This document shows, in pieces, positions 8,617-17,570 of a stretch of DNA of 64,000 bases; position 1 is the first letter of the stretch, and every line of letters begins with the position of its first letter. Source of the stretch: Caldilineaceae bacterium. GTDB lineage: Bacteria > Chloroflexota > Anaerolineae > Caldilineales > Caldilineaceae. Location: NCBI GenBank assembly GCA_020634755.1, contig JACKBC010000002.1:124001-188000 (forward strand), written 5' to 3'. Below the pieces are notes generated by a model that had not been told where the DNA came from, ran no database searches, and saw only the letters and a list, made by a program, of their open reading frames with translations. A program made the position numbers and the translations under genes.

Positions 8617-8681
8617 AAAAGGTGGCAAGGTGAAATGGTGACTGAGCCTGTCGAAGTCACCCCCTCACCTTATCACCTTTT
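8617..8681. repeat. Inverted repeat between pdxS and pdxT
   Basis: AAAAGGTG near 8617 pairs with CACCTTTT ending at 8681, and an inner GTGACT (8638-8643) pairs with AGTCAC (8655-8660) around GAGCCTGTCGA. The RNA could form a long hairpin between the two genes, which might adjust the PdxS:PdxT ratio. That is an inference. Confidence 0.5.
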
Positions 8682-8730
8682 CACCTCCACATCTCTTCTT
8701 CTCCTCACCTTGTCATAAAAGCAGAGACCA

Positions 8731-9339
8731 ATGACCGAAAAATCAGAGAGCACCATTGGCGTCTTGGCCCTTCAAGGCGCGTTCCTTGAGCATGTAAAGA
8801 TGCTGCGGCGACTGGGCGTGCAGGCAGTGGAGGTGCGTAAAGCGGAGCAACTAGCCGCGCTGGACGGGTTGATCATCCCCGGCGGCGAAAGCACCAGCAT
8901 GGGGCTGATTGCAGAACGCTGGGGGCTGGTGGAGCCGTTGCGCCAATGGGTGCACAGCGGCCGGCCCACTTGGGGCACGTGCGCCGGCATGATCCTGCTG
9001 GCCGAGCGCGCCACCGGCCAAAAGCGGGGCGGGCAAACCCTGCTAGGCGGGCTGGACGTGACCGTCAACCGCAACTACTTTGGGCGCCAGGTAGATAGCT
9101 TTGAAACCGATCTACCCGTCTCTCTCTTCGGTGATGTTCCGTTTCCGGCCATCTTTATTCGCGCCCCGGCCATTGCCGAAGCCGGCCCCACCGTAGAAGT
9201 GTTGGCGCAAGTCACCGCGTCCAATGGCGAAACGGTGATTGTGGCCGTGCGCCAAGGCGCGCTGCTGGCCACGGCCTTTCACCCCGAGCTGACCCAGGAT
9301 ACGCGCTGGCACGAATTGTTTTTGGAGATGGTTACATAA
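8731..9339 (+). CDS. pdxT: Pyridoxal 5'-phosphate synthase glutaminase subunit PdxT
   Basis: PdxT is the class I glutaminase partner that supplies ammonia to PdxS. The 202-residue protein opens with IGVLALQGAFLEHVKML. It carries LIIPGGESTSMG (oxyanion and glutamine-binding loop), the nucleophile C84 in GTCAGMILLA, and the His-Glu pair in AFHPELT near the C-terminus. Length is normal. The ribosome binding site before the ATG is weak. Gene order pdxS-pdxT is the usual one and supports deoxyxylulose-phosphate-independent B6 synthesis in this organism. Confidence 0.97.
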   Translation: MTEKSESTIGVLALQGAFLEHVKMLRRLGVQAVEVRKAEQLAALDGLIIPGGESTSMGLIAERWGLVEPLRQWVHSGRPTWGTCAGMILLAERATGQKRGGQTLLGGLDVTVNRNYFGRQVDSFETDLPVSLFGDVPFPAIFIRAPAIAEAGPTVEVLAQVTASNGETVIVAVRQGALLATAFHPELTQDTRWHELFLEMVT

Positions 9340-9471
9340 AGCAAAACCGTAAGTTTGTTATAATATATACGACATTATAAGTAGAATATAATCGGTCCAT
9401 AATTATCTAATTTCAATTCCTGAGGTGTTGTGGGATGAATTTGGGAAGGCGTGTCTTAGGGGGAGGTGATT

Positions 9472-10221
9472 ATGGATCTTCTCTGCCGTAGAAATTCGCA
9501 TTTTGCGTATTGTGTGTTACATCTCTTTTTCGCTATTGGATTAGTTACTGCTTGTGCTCCGGCCAATCAGGGTCCATCACAAATTGAATCAATTGGTCAG
9601 ATTGCTTCAGCCGCCGCGAGCGCACGGCAGGGTGTTTTGTTAGTGCGTCAATATGTTGCAGATGATAATTCGTGGGAATATAGAGAAGCCAGTAGATTAT
9701 ATGGTGAAGCACAGGCTGCTTTTAACGGTTGGATTGAACAGTTAAAAGCTGACATCATATTCGGCGTCGAACCAAATGATGAAAAATACGATGCTGCTTT
9801 AGCAGATGCTATTCAGAAAGCGGAGGATTTTCTCAAACACGTTCACCAGATTGAACAGGTAAATGCATCTATTGGCACCGGAAGTAAAGATGTTGAAAAT
9901 AATTCTTCAGAACGCGATGACGTTTCTGCGACATTGATTCTAGGCCTAGCAACACAAATTATCAAAGATGTTGAACAGCAGTATGAATTCATTAACAGTG
10001 ATGATTTATCTAACAGTTTATCGGAGCTGAGTGCAAGTAATCAATATGTATCTCTTATAGTACCTTCAAATCGCTATATTGGTGATACCTGGCTCGTAAT
10101 TTATGCAGAATTGCAAACCCACGGTAAACAAAAAAATATTATTACGCCGGTTGTTTCCAATGATGTAATTGACACAATTCTAGGGGAAACACTCCGACCA
10201 TTGATTCTATTCAATATCTGA
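9472..10221 (+). CDS. Hypothetical lipoprotein
   Basis: No family is recognised. The N-terminus is a lipoprotein signal: positively charged start, hydrophobic stretch around VLHLFFAIGLV, and lipobox VTAC with the acylated Cys near residue 26. The mature part is helical and acidic, with a likely amphipathic helix around residues 40-130 and few Gly or Pro. The ATG at 9472 is chosen because GGGGAGG lies 5 nt upstream; a GTG at 9466 overlaps that site. Codons are clearly more A+T-rich (many AAT, GAT, TTA) than in the flanking pdx and pot genes, which together with the neighbouring toxin-antitoxin-like pair suggests horizontal acquisition. It is probably an envelope-anchored protein of unknown role. 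Confidence 0.75.
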   Translation: MDLLCRRNSHFAYCVLHLFFAIGLVTACAPANQGPSQIESIGQIASAAASARQGVLLVRQYVADDNSWEYREASRLYGEAQAAFNGWIEQLKADIIFGVEPNDEKYDAALADAIQKAEDFLKHVHQIEQVNASIGTGSKDVENNSSERDDVSATLILGLATQIIKDVEQQYEFINSDDLSNSLSELSASNQYVSLIVPSNRYIGDTWLVIYAELQTHGKQKNIITPVVSNDVIDTILGETLRPLILFNI

Positions 10222-10420
10222 ATGGCGAATGGGTGATTCTGCACCGCTAGAATCTTCACTTTGAGGGCAGCAGGGTAAGCAAGATGTGTTTAGCTTGCAC
10301 GACTCTTTGTGATATAATATATGAAGAGTTCGGATCAATAGTTCACCTGCCGGAGTGAAATTACCTTCGGAGTGAATTTACCTATTGTATTATTTGGCAC
10401 TTAGGTCTGGAGAGAATGCC

Positions 10421-10813
10421 ATGTCGCTTGTATTGGACCTCCCTCATAAATTGGAAAACGAACTTTCAGCAGAAGCTACCGAGGCCGGATTGTCGCTTAA
10501 CGATTATGCGCTCAGTTTGCTGTCCCTCTCAAAAGATGGCCCGTCTTCAACTGCAATGATTTTGCAACGTCCTGGTTTTCGTGGTGGGCGCCCTTATATT
10601 GCCGGCACGGGTACAACTGTACGCGCCGTTGTTGGCCTCTATAAGCTTGGATTGTCACCAGAGGATATTGCCGGAGAGTTGCCGTTAGCTCTAGCCCAGA
10701 TCTATGCAGCCCTTACCTATTATCACCTTCATCAGACTGAGATTGATGAAGATATTGAAGCCGATTCAGAGACAAATTTAATCAGGGCGAGCGCAAAACC
10801 ATCTCGTGTCTGA
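10421..10813 (+). CDS. DUF433-domain antitoxin-like protein
   Basis: A 130-residue protein with an N-terminal helical segment that resembles ribbon-helix-helix leaders (VLDLPHKLENELSAEA) and a C-terminal DUF433 domain: RPGFRGGRPYIAGTGTTV, then LGLSPEDIAGELP and LALAQIYAALTYYHLH, the helix-turn-helix-like core of the family. DUF433 proteins are often found next to PIN-like DUF5615 proteins and are thought to be antitoxins. ATG at 10421 is used because GGAGAG precedes it; the frame is open to a TTG at 10385. It overlaps the next gene by 8 bp, as in translationally coupled toxin-antitoxin operons. Confidence 0.85.
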   Translation: MSLVLDLPHKLENELSAEATEAGLSLNDYALSLLSLSKDGPSSTAMILQRPGFRGGRPYIAGTGTTVRAVVGLYKLGLSPEDIAGELPLALAQIYAALTYYHLHQTEIDEDIEADSETNLIRASAKPSRV

Positions 10814-11165
10814 ACCGATCAAGCTTTATCTAGATGAAGATTCTCAGCGTAACAGCCTTATACGCGCCTTGCGGGCTCGCGGCATCGACGTGACTACGGC
10901 GATGGAAGCCGATCTTCTCGGACGACTGGATGAAGAGAACCTGGATTATGCCAGTGCACAAGGGCGCGTATTATTTAGCTTCAATCGTGGTGATTTCGAT
11001 AAGCTTCATCGGATATATCTTACCACAGAACTGCATCATTGCGGCATTGTCGTGTCGGACCAATTGGAAACCGGTGTGATTTTGCGTCGACTTCTGAAAT
11101 TCCTCAACGCGCGGACTGCTCAGGATATGCAAGACTGGTTGGAATATCTTAGCAATTGGCGTTAA
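10806..11165 (+). CDS. DUF5615 PIN-like protein (putative toxin partner)
   Basis: A 119-residue protein of the DUF5615 (Mut7-C-like PIN) family. It opens with KLYLDEDSQ, where the first acidic cluster of the PIN fold is expected, and has RALRARGIDVTTAMEADLLG, then FSFNRGDFDKL with another conserved Asp, and ends with a helical LLKFLNARTAQDMQDWLEYL. PIN-like proteins are usually metal-dependent ribonucleases. The start is GTG at 10806, inside the 3' end of the DUF433 gene, which implies coupled translation. Toxin function is inferred from family and context and is not shown by the sequence alone. Confidence 0.85.
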   Translation: MSEPIKLYLDEDSQRNSLIRALRARGIDVTTAMEADLLGRLDEENLDYASAQGRVLFSFNRGDFDKLHRIYLTTELHHCGIVVSDQLETGVILRRLLKFLNARTAQDMQDWLEYLSNWR

Positions 11166-11538
11166 ATTCTGCCACAATCCTCCATTAATTCTCCTGATAA
11201 TTTGACATATAACCTGCGTTAATCGTACTATTCTTACGTCAGCATTACATTCGACTTTGACACCCATGTTGAGGCGAACGTCTGATAAAGTTACCTCTCT
11301 TCACCTACATAGCAGTAGGACTTACACAACAGCAGAACTTACGCCGGCCAAGCGTGCGCGGCATTTCAGGAAATATGTTGCCTTTCTCCTGAGGATCCAC
11401 TTGTATCGCGAAAGCCAGCAACAGGTCAATCGAGCCCTCCGCACGACCTGATCATACTCAGCAGATCAATGAAGCTCTTCACACCGGCGTTCTCCCAAAA
11501 CGCTGGCTGTGCATCCCGTTTGTGAATCTTAGAAACCA
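11166..11538. other. Intergenic region upstream of potA, no gene seen
   Basis: This 373-bp region has no supported gene. A 64-codon plus frame (11257-11451) lacks a ribosome binding site and has an unlikely composition. GGACTTACACAA and GAACTTACGC form a short imperfect direct repeat near 11318-11345. The potA promoter should lie here, but no clear -35/-10 pair stands out. Confidence 0.5.
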
Positions 11539-12690
11539 ATGTCCAATTCGCAAAAACAATCTAATAAAAAGGCGGTCAGCGTCGAGCTGAAGAACGTGGT
11601 GAAGCAATTTCCCGACCCCAGCGGTGGGGTGGTGACCGCCGTGGATGACGTGACGTTGCAGATCTATGACGGTGAGTTTTTCTCGCTGCTGGGACCGAGC
11701 GGTTGCGGCAAGACCACCACCTTGCGCATGATCGCGGGGCTGGAGCTGCCATCCAGCGGCAGCGTGCTGATCCATGGCCAGGAAATGGCCCAGGAGCCGG
11801 CCTATCGCCGACCGGTCAACACGGTGTTTCAGCGCTATGCGCTCTTCCCACATATGACGGTTTACGACAATGTGGCCTTTGGCTTGCGCATGAAACAGGT
11901 GGCCAAAGACGAAGTGCGCCAGCGCGTAGACGACGTGCTCAAGCTGGTGCGGCTGGACGCCATGGGTCAGCGCAAGCCGGGTCAGCTTTCCGGTGGGCAG
12001 CAGCAGCGCGTGGCGCTGGCGCGGGCGTTGGTCAACAACCCGGAAGTGCTGCTGTTGGACGAGCCCCTGGGTGCGCTGGATCTGAAATTGCGCCAAGCCA
12101 TGCAGGATGAACTCAAGCGCATTCAGCAGACGGTGGGCATTACCTTTATCTACGTGACCCATGATCAGGAAGAGGCGCTGACCATGTCCGACCGCATTGC
12201 GGTGATGAATGACGGGCGCGTGCTGCAAGTGGATACGCCCTATGAGCTCTACGAAGACCCCGAAAGCCGCTTTGTGGCCAACTTTATTGGCGAAACCAAT
12301 TTTCTCACCGGCAAAACAGATCGCGTCGCAGGCTCGCTGGTCTACGTGCGGCTGGATAATGGCGCCATGACCACCATTGAAACTGGGAACGGCGCTATAG
12401 GCGAAACCGTCAAAGCCGGCGCCGCGGTTACGGTGGCCATCCGCCCCGAAAAGATCTATTTGGGCCGCGGCGACGCGCCGGCCGAGGCTGACAATGCATA
12501 TGCGGGCAAGGTGGAAAACATTGTTTACATTGGCACCGACACCTATTACGATATGGACCTGCCTGGCCAAACCAAAGTGACCGTGCGCCAACAGAACCAG
12601 GATTATACGGGCTCGGCCAACACGCTGGCAGTGGGCGACATGGGGTATGTGGCGTGGCGGGCGCACAATGCGAGTTTACTGATGGAATAG
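11539..12690 (+). CDS. potA: Spermidine/putrescine ABC transporter ATP-binding protein PotA
   Basis: ATPase subunit that powers polyamine import. In the 383-residue sequence, Walker A is GPSGCGKTT near residue 53, the Q-loop is VFQRYALFPHMTV, the signature is LSGGQQQR, Walker B is LLLDEPLGALD, and the switch His is in YVTHDQEEA. After residue 245 a TOBE-type domain (FIGETNFLTG, VAIRPEKIYLG) matches PotA/MalK-like importers. The assignment to polyamines rests on the adjacent PotB, PotC and PotD genes. A 278-bp gap separates it from potB, longer than usual, so potB may have its own promoter or the gap may be transcribed through. Confidence 0.95.
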   Translation: MSNSQKQSNKKAVSVELKNVVKQFPDPSGGVVTAVDDVTLQIYDGEFFSLLGPSGCGKTTTLRMIAGLELPSSGSVLIHGQEMAQEPAYRRPVNTVFQRYALFPHMTVYDNVAFGLRMKQVAKDEVRQRVDDVLKLVRLDAMGQRKPGQLSGGQQQRVALARALVNNPEVLLLDEPLGALDLKLRQAMQDELKRIQQTVGITFIYVTHDQEEALTMSDRIAVMNDGRVLQVDTPYELYEDPESRFVANFIGETNFLTGKTDRVAGSLVYVRLDNGAMTTIETGNGAIGETVKAGAAVTVAIRPEKIYLGRGDAPAEADNAYAGKVENIVYIGTDTYYDMDLPGQTKVTVRQQNQDYTGSANTLAVGDMGYVAWRAHNASLLME

Positions 12691-12968
12691 CAGATGTTGC
12701 ACGGTGCGTAGGGCGTGTACTGGTTCAGGCAATGGTGAGACCGCTTGGCGCAATTGGGGTTACCGTTCTCAGGGCTGAGCAACTTGTAGCACGATCAGAC
12801 TGTCGACCGGTTCACGCACCACGCACTACATACTTAATTGAAGGGTGTGCATAATTCGATACTCGAGTACAACATGTCTCGTAGACCCGCGTGCGACGCA
12901 CGCTAATCGCCTCTACTCGACTGAAACACTTAGGCACACCTCTCACTTAATTTTTACGAAACATTCAC

Positions 12969-13856
12969 ATGACAGCCGTCCCTGTTTCAAAAATCGAACT
13001 AAAACCTACCCGTCGTCGCGTCGAAACGCTGCAAATTTTGGGGCTGATCGGACCAACAGCGCTCTATCTACTGCTCTTTTTTGTATTCCCGCTGCTCATT
13101 GTATTTGTATATAGCTTTTTAAAGCGCGGGGTGTATGGGCAGCTGGTTTGGGAATTTAATGTGCTCAACTATGTGCGCGTCTTCGACACGCTCTATTTGA
13201 GCATTTTGTGGCGCAGCTTTGTGCTGGCGCTGCTCAATACGCTGGTCTGTTTGGTGCTGGCCTATCCGTTTGCCTATTATATTGCGCGGGTAGAGAATGC
13301 GCGCACGCGCAACCTGCTGCTGGTGCTGATTATGGTGCCATTTTGGACCAACTTTTTGATCCGCACCTACGCCTGGCGGGTAATTTTGGCCAATGATGGA
13401 CCCATCAATCTCATCCTGCTCAACACCGGTTTGATCTCGCAACCACTTCAGCTCATCTTCACCAATTTTGCCGTGGTGGTGGGGCTGGTCTACGGCTATT
13501 TGCCCTTTATGGTGTTGCCGCTTTATGCCGCCATTGAACGCATTGACTTTAGCCTGATGGAAGCGGCCAGCGATCTCTATGCCAATGGCTGGCAGGCATT
13601 TCGCAAGGTGCTTTTCCCGCTCAGCATGCCGGGCGTGATTGCGGGCAGTATTCTGGTCTTTATCCCCAGCCTGGGCGCATTTGTGACGCCAGATTTGCTG
13701 GGCGGCGCCAAAACAGTGATGATCGGCAACTTGATCCAAGGTCAGTTTTTAACCTCGCGCGACTGGCCGTTTGGCTCTGCGTTTAGCGTGCTGCTCATGC
13801 TCATGGTGCTGGGCGCCACGCTGATCTACTTCCGCAAAGGAGGCCGCACGTTATGA
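12969..13856 (+). CDS. potB: Spermidine/putrescine ABC transporter permease PotB
   Basis: A 295-residue inner-membrane permease with about six transmembrane segments, the first at residues 24-50 (IGPTALYLLLFFVFPLLIV). The EAA loop that docks on PotA reads MEAASDLYANGWQAFRKVLFP near residue 198. VPFWTNFLIRTYAW is typical of PotB/PotH proteins. No clear ribosome binding site precedes the ATG. The gene overlaps potC by 4 bp (ATGA), so the two permeases are translationally coupled. Confidence 0.94.
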   Translation: MTAVPVSKIELKPTRRRVETLQILGLIGPTALYLLLFFVFPLLIVFVYSFLKRGVYGQLVWEFNVLNYVRVFDTLYLSILWRSFVLALLNTLVCLVLAYPFAYYIARVENARTRNLLLVLIMVPFWTNFLIRTYAWRVILANDGPINLILLNTGLISQPLQLIFTNFAVVVGLVYGYLPFMVLPLYAAIERIDFSLMEAASDLYANGWQAFRKVLFPLSMPGVIAGSILVFIPSLGAFVTPDLLGGAKTVMIGNLIQGQFLTSRDWPFGSAFSVLLMLMVLGATLIYFRKGGRTL

Positions 13857-14719
13857 GCAGCGTCACAACGTCACTGGCGCCAGCCGCCAAGGTGGAGAGC
13901 GCCACCGCACTGCCGCGGCGCGCCATCAGCCTCACTGAGCGCCTGTTGCAAGTTAACCTCTGGCTGGTCTTTATCTTTTTTTACGCGCCCATTGCGGTGC
14001 TGATTATCTTTAGCTTTAACAGCGGGCGCGTGGTGAGCCAGTGGGAAGGATTTAGCCTGGCCTGGTACGCCAAGCTATTTAGCAACAGAGACATTGGGCT
14101 GGCGCTTTATAACAGCATGGTGGTGGCGGGCGTCAGCACCGTCATCAGCACCATTATGGGGACGCTGGTGGCGCTGGGCATGGAGCGCTTCGACTTCCGC
14201 GGCAAGCTGAGCATGGACAGCATGCTTTATCTGCCCATTATCATTCCCGACATTGCCATGGCGGTTATGTTGCTGCTCTTTTTTGTGCAGGCTGGGCAGC
14301 TTCTAGCGCGCATTGGGTTCGGCTTTTCGCTGGGGCTGGGCACCATTATTTTGGCCCATGTGGCCTTTAATATTAGCTATGTGGCCGTCGTAGTGCGCGC
14401 CCGCCTGGCCGATTTTGACAAATCGCTGGAAGAAGCGGCGCGCGATCTATATGCCAACGAGTGGAACACGTTCCGCTACGTCACGTTGCCGCTGATTATG
14501 CCCGGCATTTTAGGCGGCGCCCTGCTGGCGTTTACGATTAGCCTGGACGATTTTGTGGTCACCTTTTTCACCAGCGGCCCGGGCAGCACCACTTTGCCGT
14601 TGCGCATCTATTCCATGGTGAAAACCGGCATTACGCCGGAAATCAACGCGCTGAGCACGTTAATGCTGTTGGCCTCTATGGTGTTGGTGCTGGGTTCATT
14701 GGCATTGCAAAGAAAGTAG
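13853..14719 (+). CDS. potC: Spermidine/putrescine ABC transporter permease PotC
   Basis: A 288-residue second permease of the polyamine importer. It has about six transmembrane segments; the first is at residues 35-55 (LWLVFIFFYAPIAVLIIFSFN, the conserved PotC opening). The EAA loop is LEEAARDLYANEWNTFRYVT near residue 193. TISLDDFVVTFFTSGPG followed by TLPLRIYSM is diagnostic for the PotC/PotI type. It overlaps potB at ATGA and is followed by potD after 202 bp. Confidence 0.95.
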   Translation: MSSVTTSLAPAAKVESATALPRRAISLTERLLQVNLWLVFIFFYAPIAVLIIFSFNSGRVVSQWEGFSLAWYAKLFSNRDIGLALYNSMVVAGVSTVISTIMGTLVALGMERFDFRGKLSMDSMLYLPIIIPDIAMAVMLLLFFVQAGQLLARIGFGFSLGLGTIILAHVAFNISYVAVVVRARLADFDKSLEEAARDLYANEWNTFRYVTLPLIMPGILGGALLAFTISLDDFVVTFFTSGPGSTTLPLRIYSMVKTGITPEINALSTLMLLASMVLVLGSLALQRK

Positions 14720-14858
14720 ACTTCTGCACGCCCAGCATTGCGCTAGCGGAGAGTGCGTGGCACGGCGTCTACCACATCCGCACTAACAGTCGAGGCATAC
14801 GTTGTGCATTGCACCGAAGCGGCCTTCGCGTCATAGCCGTAAACATGTGAAGGCAGTG

Positions 14859-14886
14859 TTGTGTGGGCTTGTCCAATGAGTATACT
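14859..14886 (+). promoter_or_regulatory. Possible sigma-70-type promoter for potD
   Basis: TTGTGT at 14859-14864 and TATACT at 14881-14886 are 16 bp apart, 36 bp before the potD ATG, with AAAGGAG following as ribosome binding site. This fits the high expression usually needed for a binding protein. It is a pattern match only. Confidence 0.35.
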
Positions 14887-14921
14887 GCCAAGTTGTGTAG
14901 ATTTAAAAGGAGAAATGTTGC

Positions 14922-16064
14922 ATGTCTAAAACCCAATCCCTGGTTGTTATGTTGATTTTGGCTCTGTTGGTGAGCGCATGTGGTGCAGCGCCTGCTGCGC
15001 CGGCAGACGCGCCGGCTACCGCGGGAGAGAGCACCGGCGGTGATGCGGCGGCTTCGGGCCGCTGTGGCGATCCGAGCAAGCTGAGTGAGTCGGTCAGCTT
15101 TTACAACTGGACTGACTATCTGGACCCAGAAGTGTTAAATATGTTCACGGCGGAATGTGGTGTCAAGGTGGTGTATGACACCTATTCGAGCAATGAGGAT
15201 TTGCTGGCCAAGATGCAGGCCGGCGCCACTGGTTATGATCTGATTATCCCAAGCGACTATATGGTTTCGATCATGATCCAGCTGGATATGCTAAAGGAGC
15301 TGGATCACGCCAACATCCCCAATTTGGCCAATATCTACCCACGCTTTGCCGAAGCGCCTTATGATCCGGGCAACGTGTATACGGCGCCCTATCAGTGGGG
15401 CACAACGGGCATTGGCTACAATGAGGCCGAAGTGGGTGGCATACCGGACAGCTGGGACTATATTTTCAATCCCGAAGTGGCGCAGAAGTTTGCCGGCAAA
15501 ATGTCGCTGCTCAACGATCAGCGTGAAGTGATTGGCGCGGCGCTTAAATATCTGGGCCACAGCATGAACAGCGTGGACCCCGATGAACTGGAAGCGGCCA
15601 AGCAGACCATTTTGGCCATCAAGCCCTATGTGGCCACCTTTGATAGCGATTCATTTGGCGATCTTTTGGTCTCCGGCGATGTGATTATCGGCCACGGCTG
15701 GAGCGGCGGTTATTTCCAGGATATCTATGCCAGCGATAATGAAAATCTGGGCTATGTGATTCCCAAAGAGGGCGGCGTGATCTGGACCGATAATCTGGCC
15801 ATTCCCAAGACCGCGCCCAATCCATATACAGCGGAAGTGCTCATCAACTACATTCTGGACGCCGACATTGCGGCCATGATCACCAATTTCAACTATTACG
15901 CCAGCCCGGTGGAAACGGCCGAACCGCTCATCTTGGATGAGATCAAGCAAGATTCCGGCATTTATCCCAGTGAGGAGACGCTGGCCAAAATGGAGTTTTT
16001 GCGCGACCTGGGCGAAGGAACGCTGCTCTGGGACCGCATCTGGACGGAGATCAAGTCGGAGTAG
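14922..16064 (+). CDS. potD: Spermidine/putrescine-binding lipoprotein PotD
   Basis: Extracellular binding protein that hands polyamines to PotBC. The 380-residue protein has a lipoprotein signal with lipobox VSACG (Cys at residue 20), a low-complexity Ala/Pro linker, then the mature fold from residue 55: SVSFYNWTDYLDPEVL, YSSNEDLLAKMQAG and YDLIIPSDYMVSIM, all typical of PotD/PotF. The C-terminal DLGEGTLLWDRIWTEIK is conserved too. AAAGGAG precedes the ATG. A strong intrinsic terminator follows at 16126-16169, closing the potABCD unit. Confidence 0.95.
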   Translation: MSKTQSLVVMLILALLVSACGAAPAAPADAPATAGESTGGDAAASGRCGDPSKLSESVSFYNWTDYLDPEVLNMFTAECGVKVVYDTYSSNEDLLAKMQAGATGYDLIIPSDYMVSIMIQLDMLKELDHANIPNLANIYPRFAEAPYDPGNVYTAPYQWGTTGIGYNEAEVGGIPDSWDYIFNPEVAQKFAGKMSLLNDQREVIGAALKYLGHSMNSVDPDELEAAKQTILAIKPYVATFDSDSFGDLLVSGDVIIGHGWSGGYFQDIYASDNENLGYVIPKEGGVIWTDNLAIPKTAPNPYTAEVLINYILDADIAAMITNFNYYASPVETAEPLILDEIKQDSGIYPSEETLAKMEFLRDLGEGTLLWDRIWTEIKSE

Positions 16065-16125
16065 GAATGGAAGACAGTTCTATTCCGCTTAAACCGAAAT
16101 AGTTTGATCGGAGTGCGGAGTTTAT

Positions 16126-16169
16126 AATAGCGATTGCGCAATTATGGAAATGCGCAGTCGCTATTTTTT
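16126..16169 (+). terminator. Intrinsic terminator after potD
   Basis: AATAGCGATTGCGCA and TGCGCAGTCGCTATT form a 15-bp stem (one G-U pair) around a 10-nt loop, followed by TTTTT. It ends just before the ribosome binding site of era, so era must be started from a promoter overlapping it or by read-through. Confidence 0.85.
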
Positions 16170-16183
16170 ATGGAGGGAAACCC

Positions 16184-17188
16184 ATGGATCTCATTTTGCC
16201 CGCAATTGACGAACTGCCAGCCGACCATCGCAGCGGTTTTGTGGCCGTGATTGGCCGGCCCAACGTGGGGAAGTCGACCTTGTTTAATCGCGTTTTGGAG
16301 CAGAAGATCGCCATTACCAGCCCCAAACCGCAGACCACGCGCGATCAGGTGCTGGGCATTTATACCACCGATGCCATGCAGGTGATCTTTCTGGATACGC
16401 CGGGCATTCACGAACCGCAACATCGGCTGGGCGAATATATGATGGGCGTTGTGGCGGAGACGCTGGCAGATGCCGATCTTGTACTATGGCTGGTGGATGT
16501 GAACACACCACCCACCGCCGCTGACCTGCGCATTGCCGAACAGTTGCGCACTATACTAAAGCCTCGACGCGTACGTCACCTTGTGTTGGGGCTCAACAAG
16601 CTGGATCAACTGGGTGACCGCCCGCAGGTGTTGGCCGAGCGCCGGCAAGAATATCGGCAACTTGTAGATTGGTTTGGCCCCGTAGCCGCGCCGCATGATT
16701 CTGCGCCACAAGGGGAAACCGCCCAGCCGGCGGTAACGCTGCACGCATTTAGTGGGCTGACCGGTGAAGGGGTTGAGGATTTATTGGCGACTATTCAGCA
16801 CTATTTGCCGCTGGGGCCACGCTATTATCCCGAAGATCAGGTGACCGATCTGCAAGTGCGCTTTATTGTTGAAGAGCTCATTCGCGAAAAAGCGCTGGAA
16901 TTGCTCAGCCAGGAAGTGCCGCACAGCATTGCCGTGGAGATTGATGAATTTTCACTGCGCAATGAAAATATGACCTACATTTCCGCCGTAATTTATTTGG
17001 AGCGCGAAAGCCAAAAAAAGATTGTCTTGGGCGCCAAAGGCAGCATGATCAAGCGCATTGGTCAAGCCGCGCGGCCAGAAATTGAAGAGCTGGTGGGCAC
17101 CAAAGTTTATTTAGAGCTGTGGGTGAAAGTGTGGGAAAAGTGGCGCAAACGCGCCGGCATGTTGCGCCGGCTGGGCTACGCTTTGTAA
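16184..17188 (+). CDS. era: GTPase Era
   Basis: Era binds 16S rRNA near its 3' end and helps 30S ribosome assembly. The 334-residue protein has G1 GRPNVGKS at residues 25-32, the switch region PKPQTTRDQVLG, G3 DTPGIHEP, and G4 NKLDQLG. The C-terminal KH domain contains YLERESQKKIVLGAKGSMIK and YLELWVKVWEKWR. It is slightly longer than usual (about 300) because of an insert before the G5 region (HDSAPQGETAQPA). GGAGG lies 7 nt before the ATG. Confidence 0.97.
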   Translation: MDLILPAIDELPADHRSGFVAVIGRPNVGKSTLFNRVLEQKIAITSPKPQTTRDQVLGIYTTDAMQVIFLDTPGIHEPQHRLGEYMMGVVAETLADADLVLWLVDVNTPPTAADLRIAEQLRTILKPRRVRHLVLGLNKLDQLGDRPQVLAERRQEYRQLVDWFGPVAAPHDSAPQGETAQPAVTLHAFSGLTGEGVEDLLATIQHYLPLGPRYYPEDQVTDLQVRFIVEELIREKALELLSQEVPHSIAVEIDEFSLRNENMTYISAVIYLERESQKKIVLGAKGSMIKRIGQAARPEIEELVGTKVYLELWVKVWEKWRKRAGMLRRLGYAL

Positions 17189-17570
17189 GAATATACTCAA
17201 CATTGTCATGATGTACATGGCGCCGGTGCGCAAAGCGCTCTGGCTGTAAAAGAAGCGGCGTACAGTCGATTGTTAGGAGATTGCAACGGCAGGAGATAAG
17301 GCTAGATTCACCAATCGAGGCTGACGCTTGCATCGTCAACAGCGTTGCGGTGTACTGATTGTTAGGAGATTGAAAGATTCGCCTATTAAAAAGATGGTAC
17401 TATTTTGTTGATTCACCATCGATCTGCATGGCGCCATTGCTACCGATGAATATTTGCAGTTCACATTATAAAATCGTAGCTCATATCACACTGTCCAATA
17501 TTTTGGGCAGAAACATCGTAGGCTTTTCATTGCACGTGAGCACCGCAATATAATTTGTAGGAAGGATGCA
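17189..17570. other. Intergenic region between era and the orphan potD, with a family C repeat
   Basis: This 382-bp space has no supported gene. It holds a full family C repeat (17272-17357) followed at once by the first 15-20 bp of another copy (GTTAGGAGATTGAAAG, 17360-17376). The rest is A+T-rich and probably carries the promoter of the next gene. Confidence 0.5.
17272..17357 (-). repeat. 84-bp family C repeat, copy 2
   Basis: Reverse-oriented copy: starts TTAGGAGATTGCAACGGC and ends GTTGCGGTGTACTG. It matches the 84-bp family at both ends and in the middle (GACGATGCAAGC when reversed). Confidence 0.7.

Noticed and set aside
11257..11451. A 64-codon frame upstream of potA
   Set aside because: No ribosome binding site, no similarity, and composition unlike neighbouring genes.
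11479..12666. A 395-codon minus-strand frame opposite potA
   Set aside because: It is rich in His, Gln and Arg with no recognisable domain, and potA on the other strand is complete with all ABC motifs.
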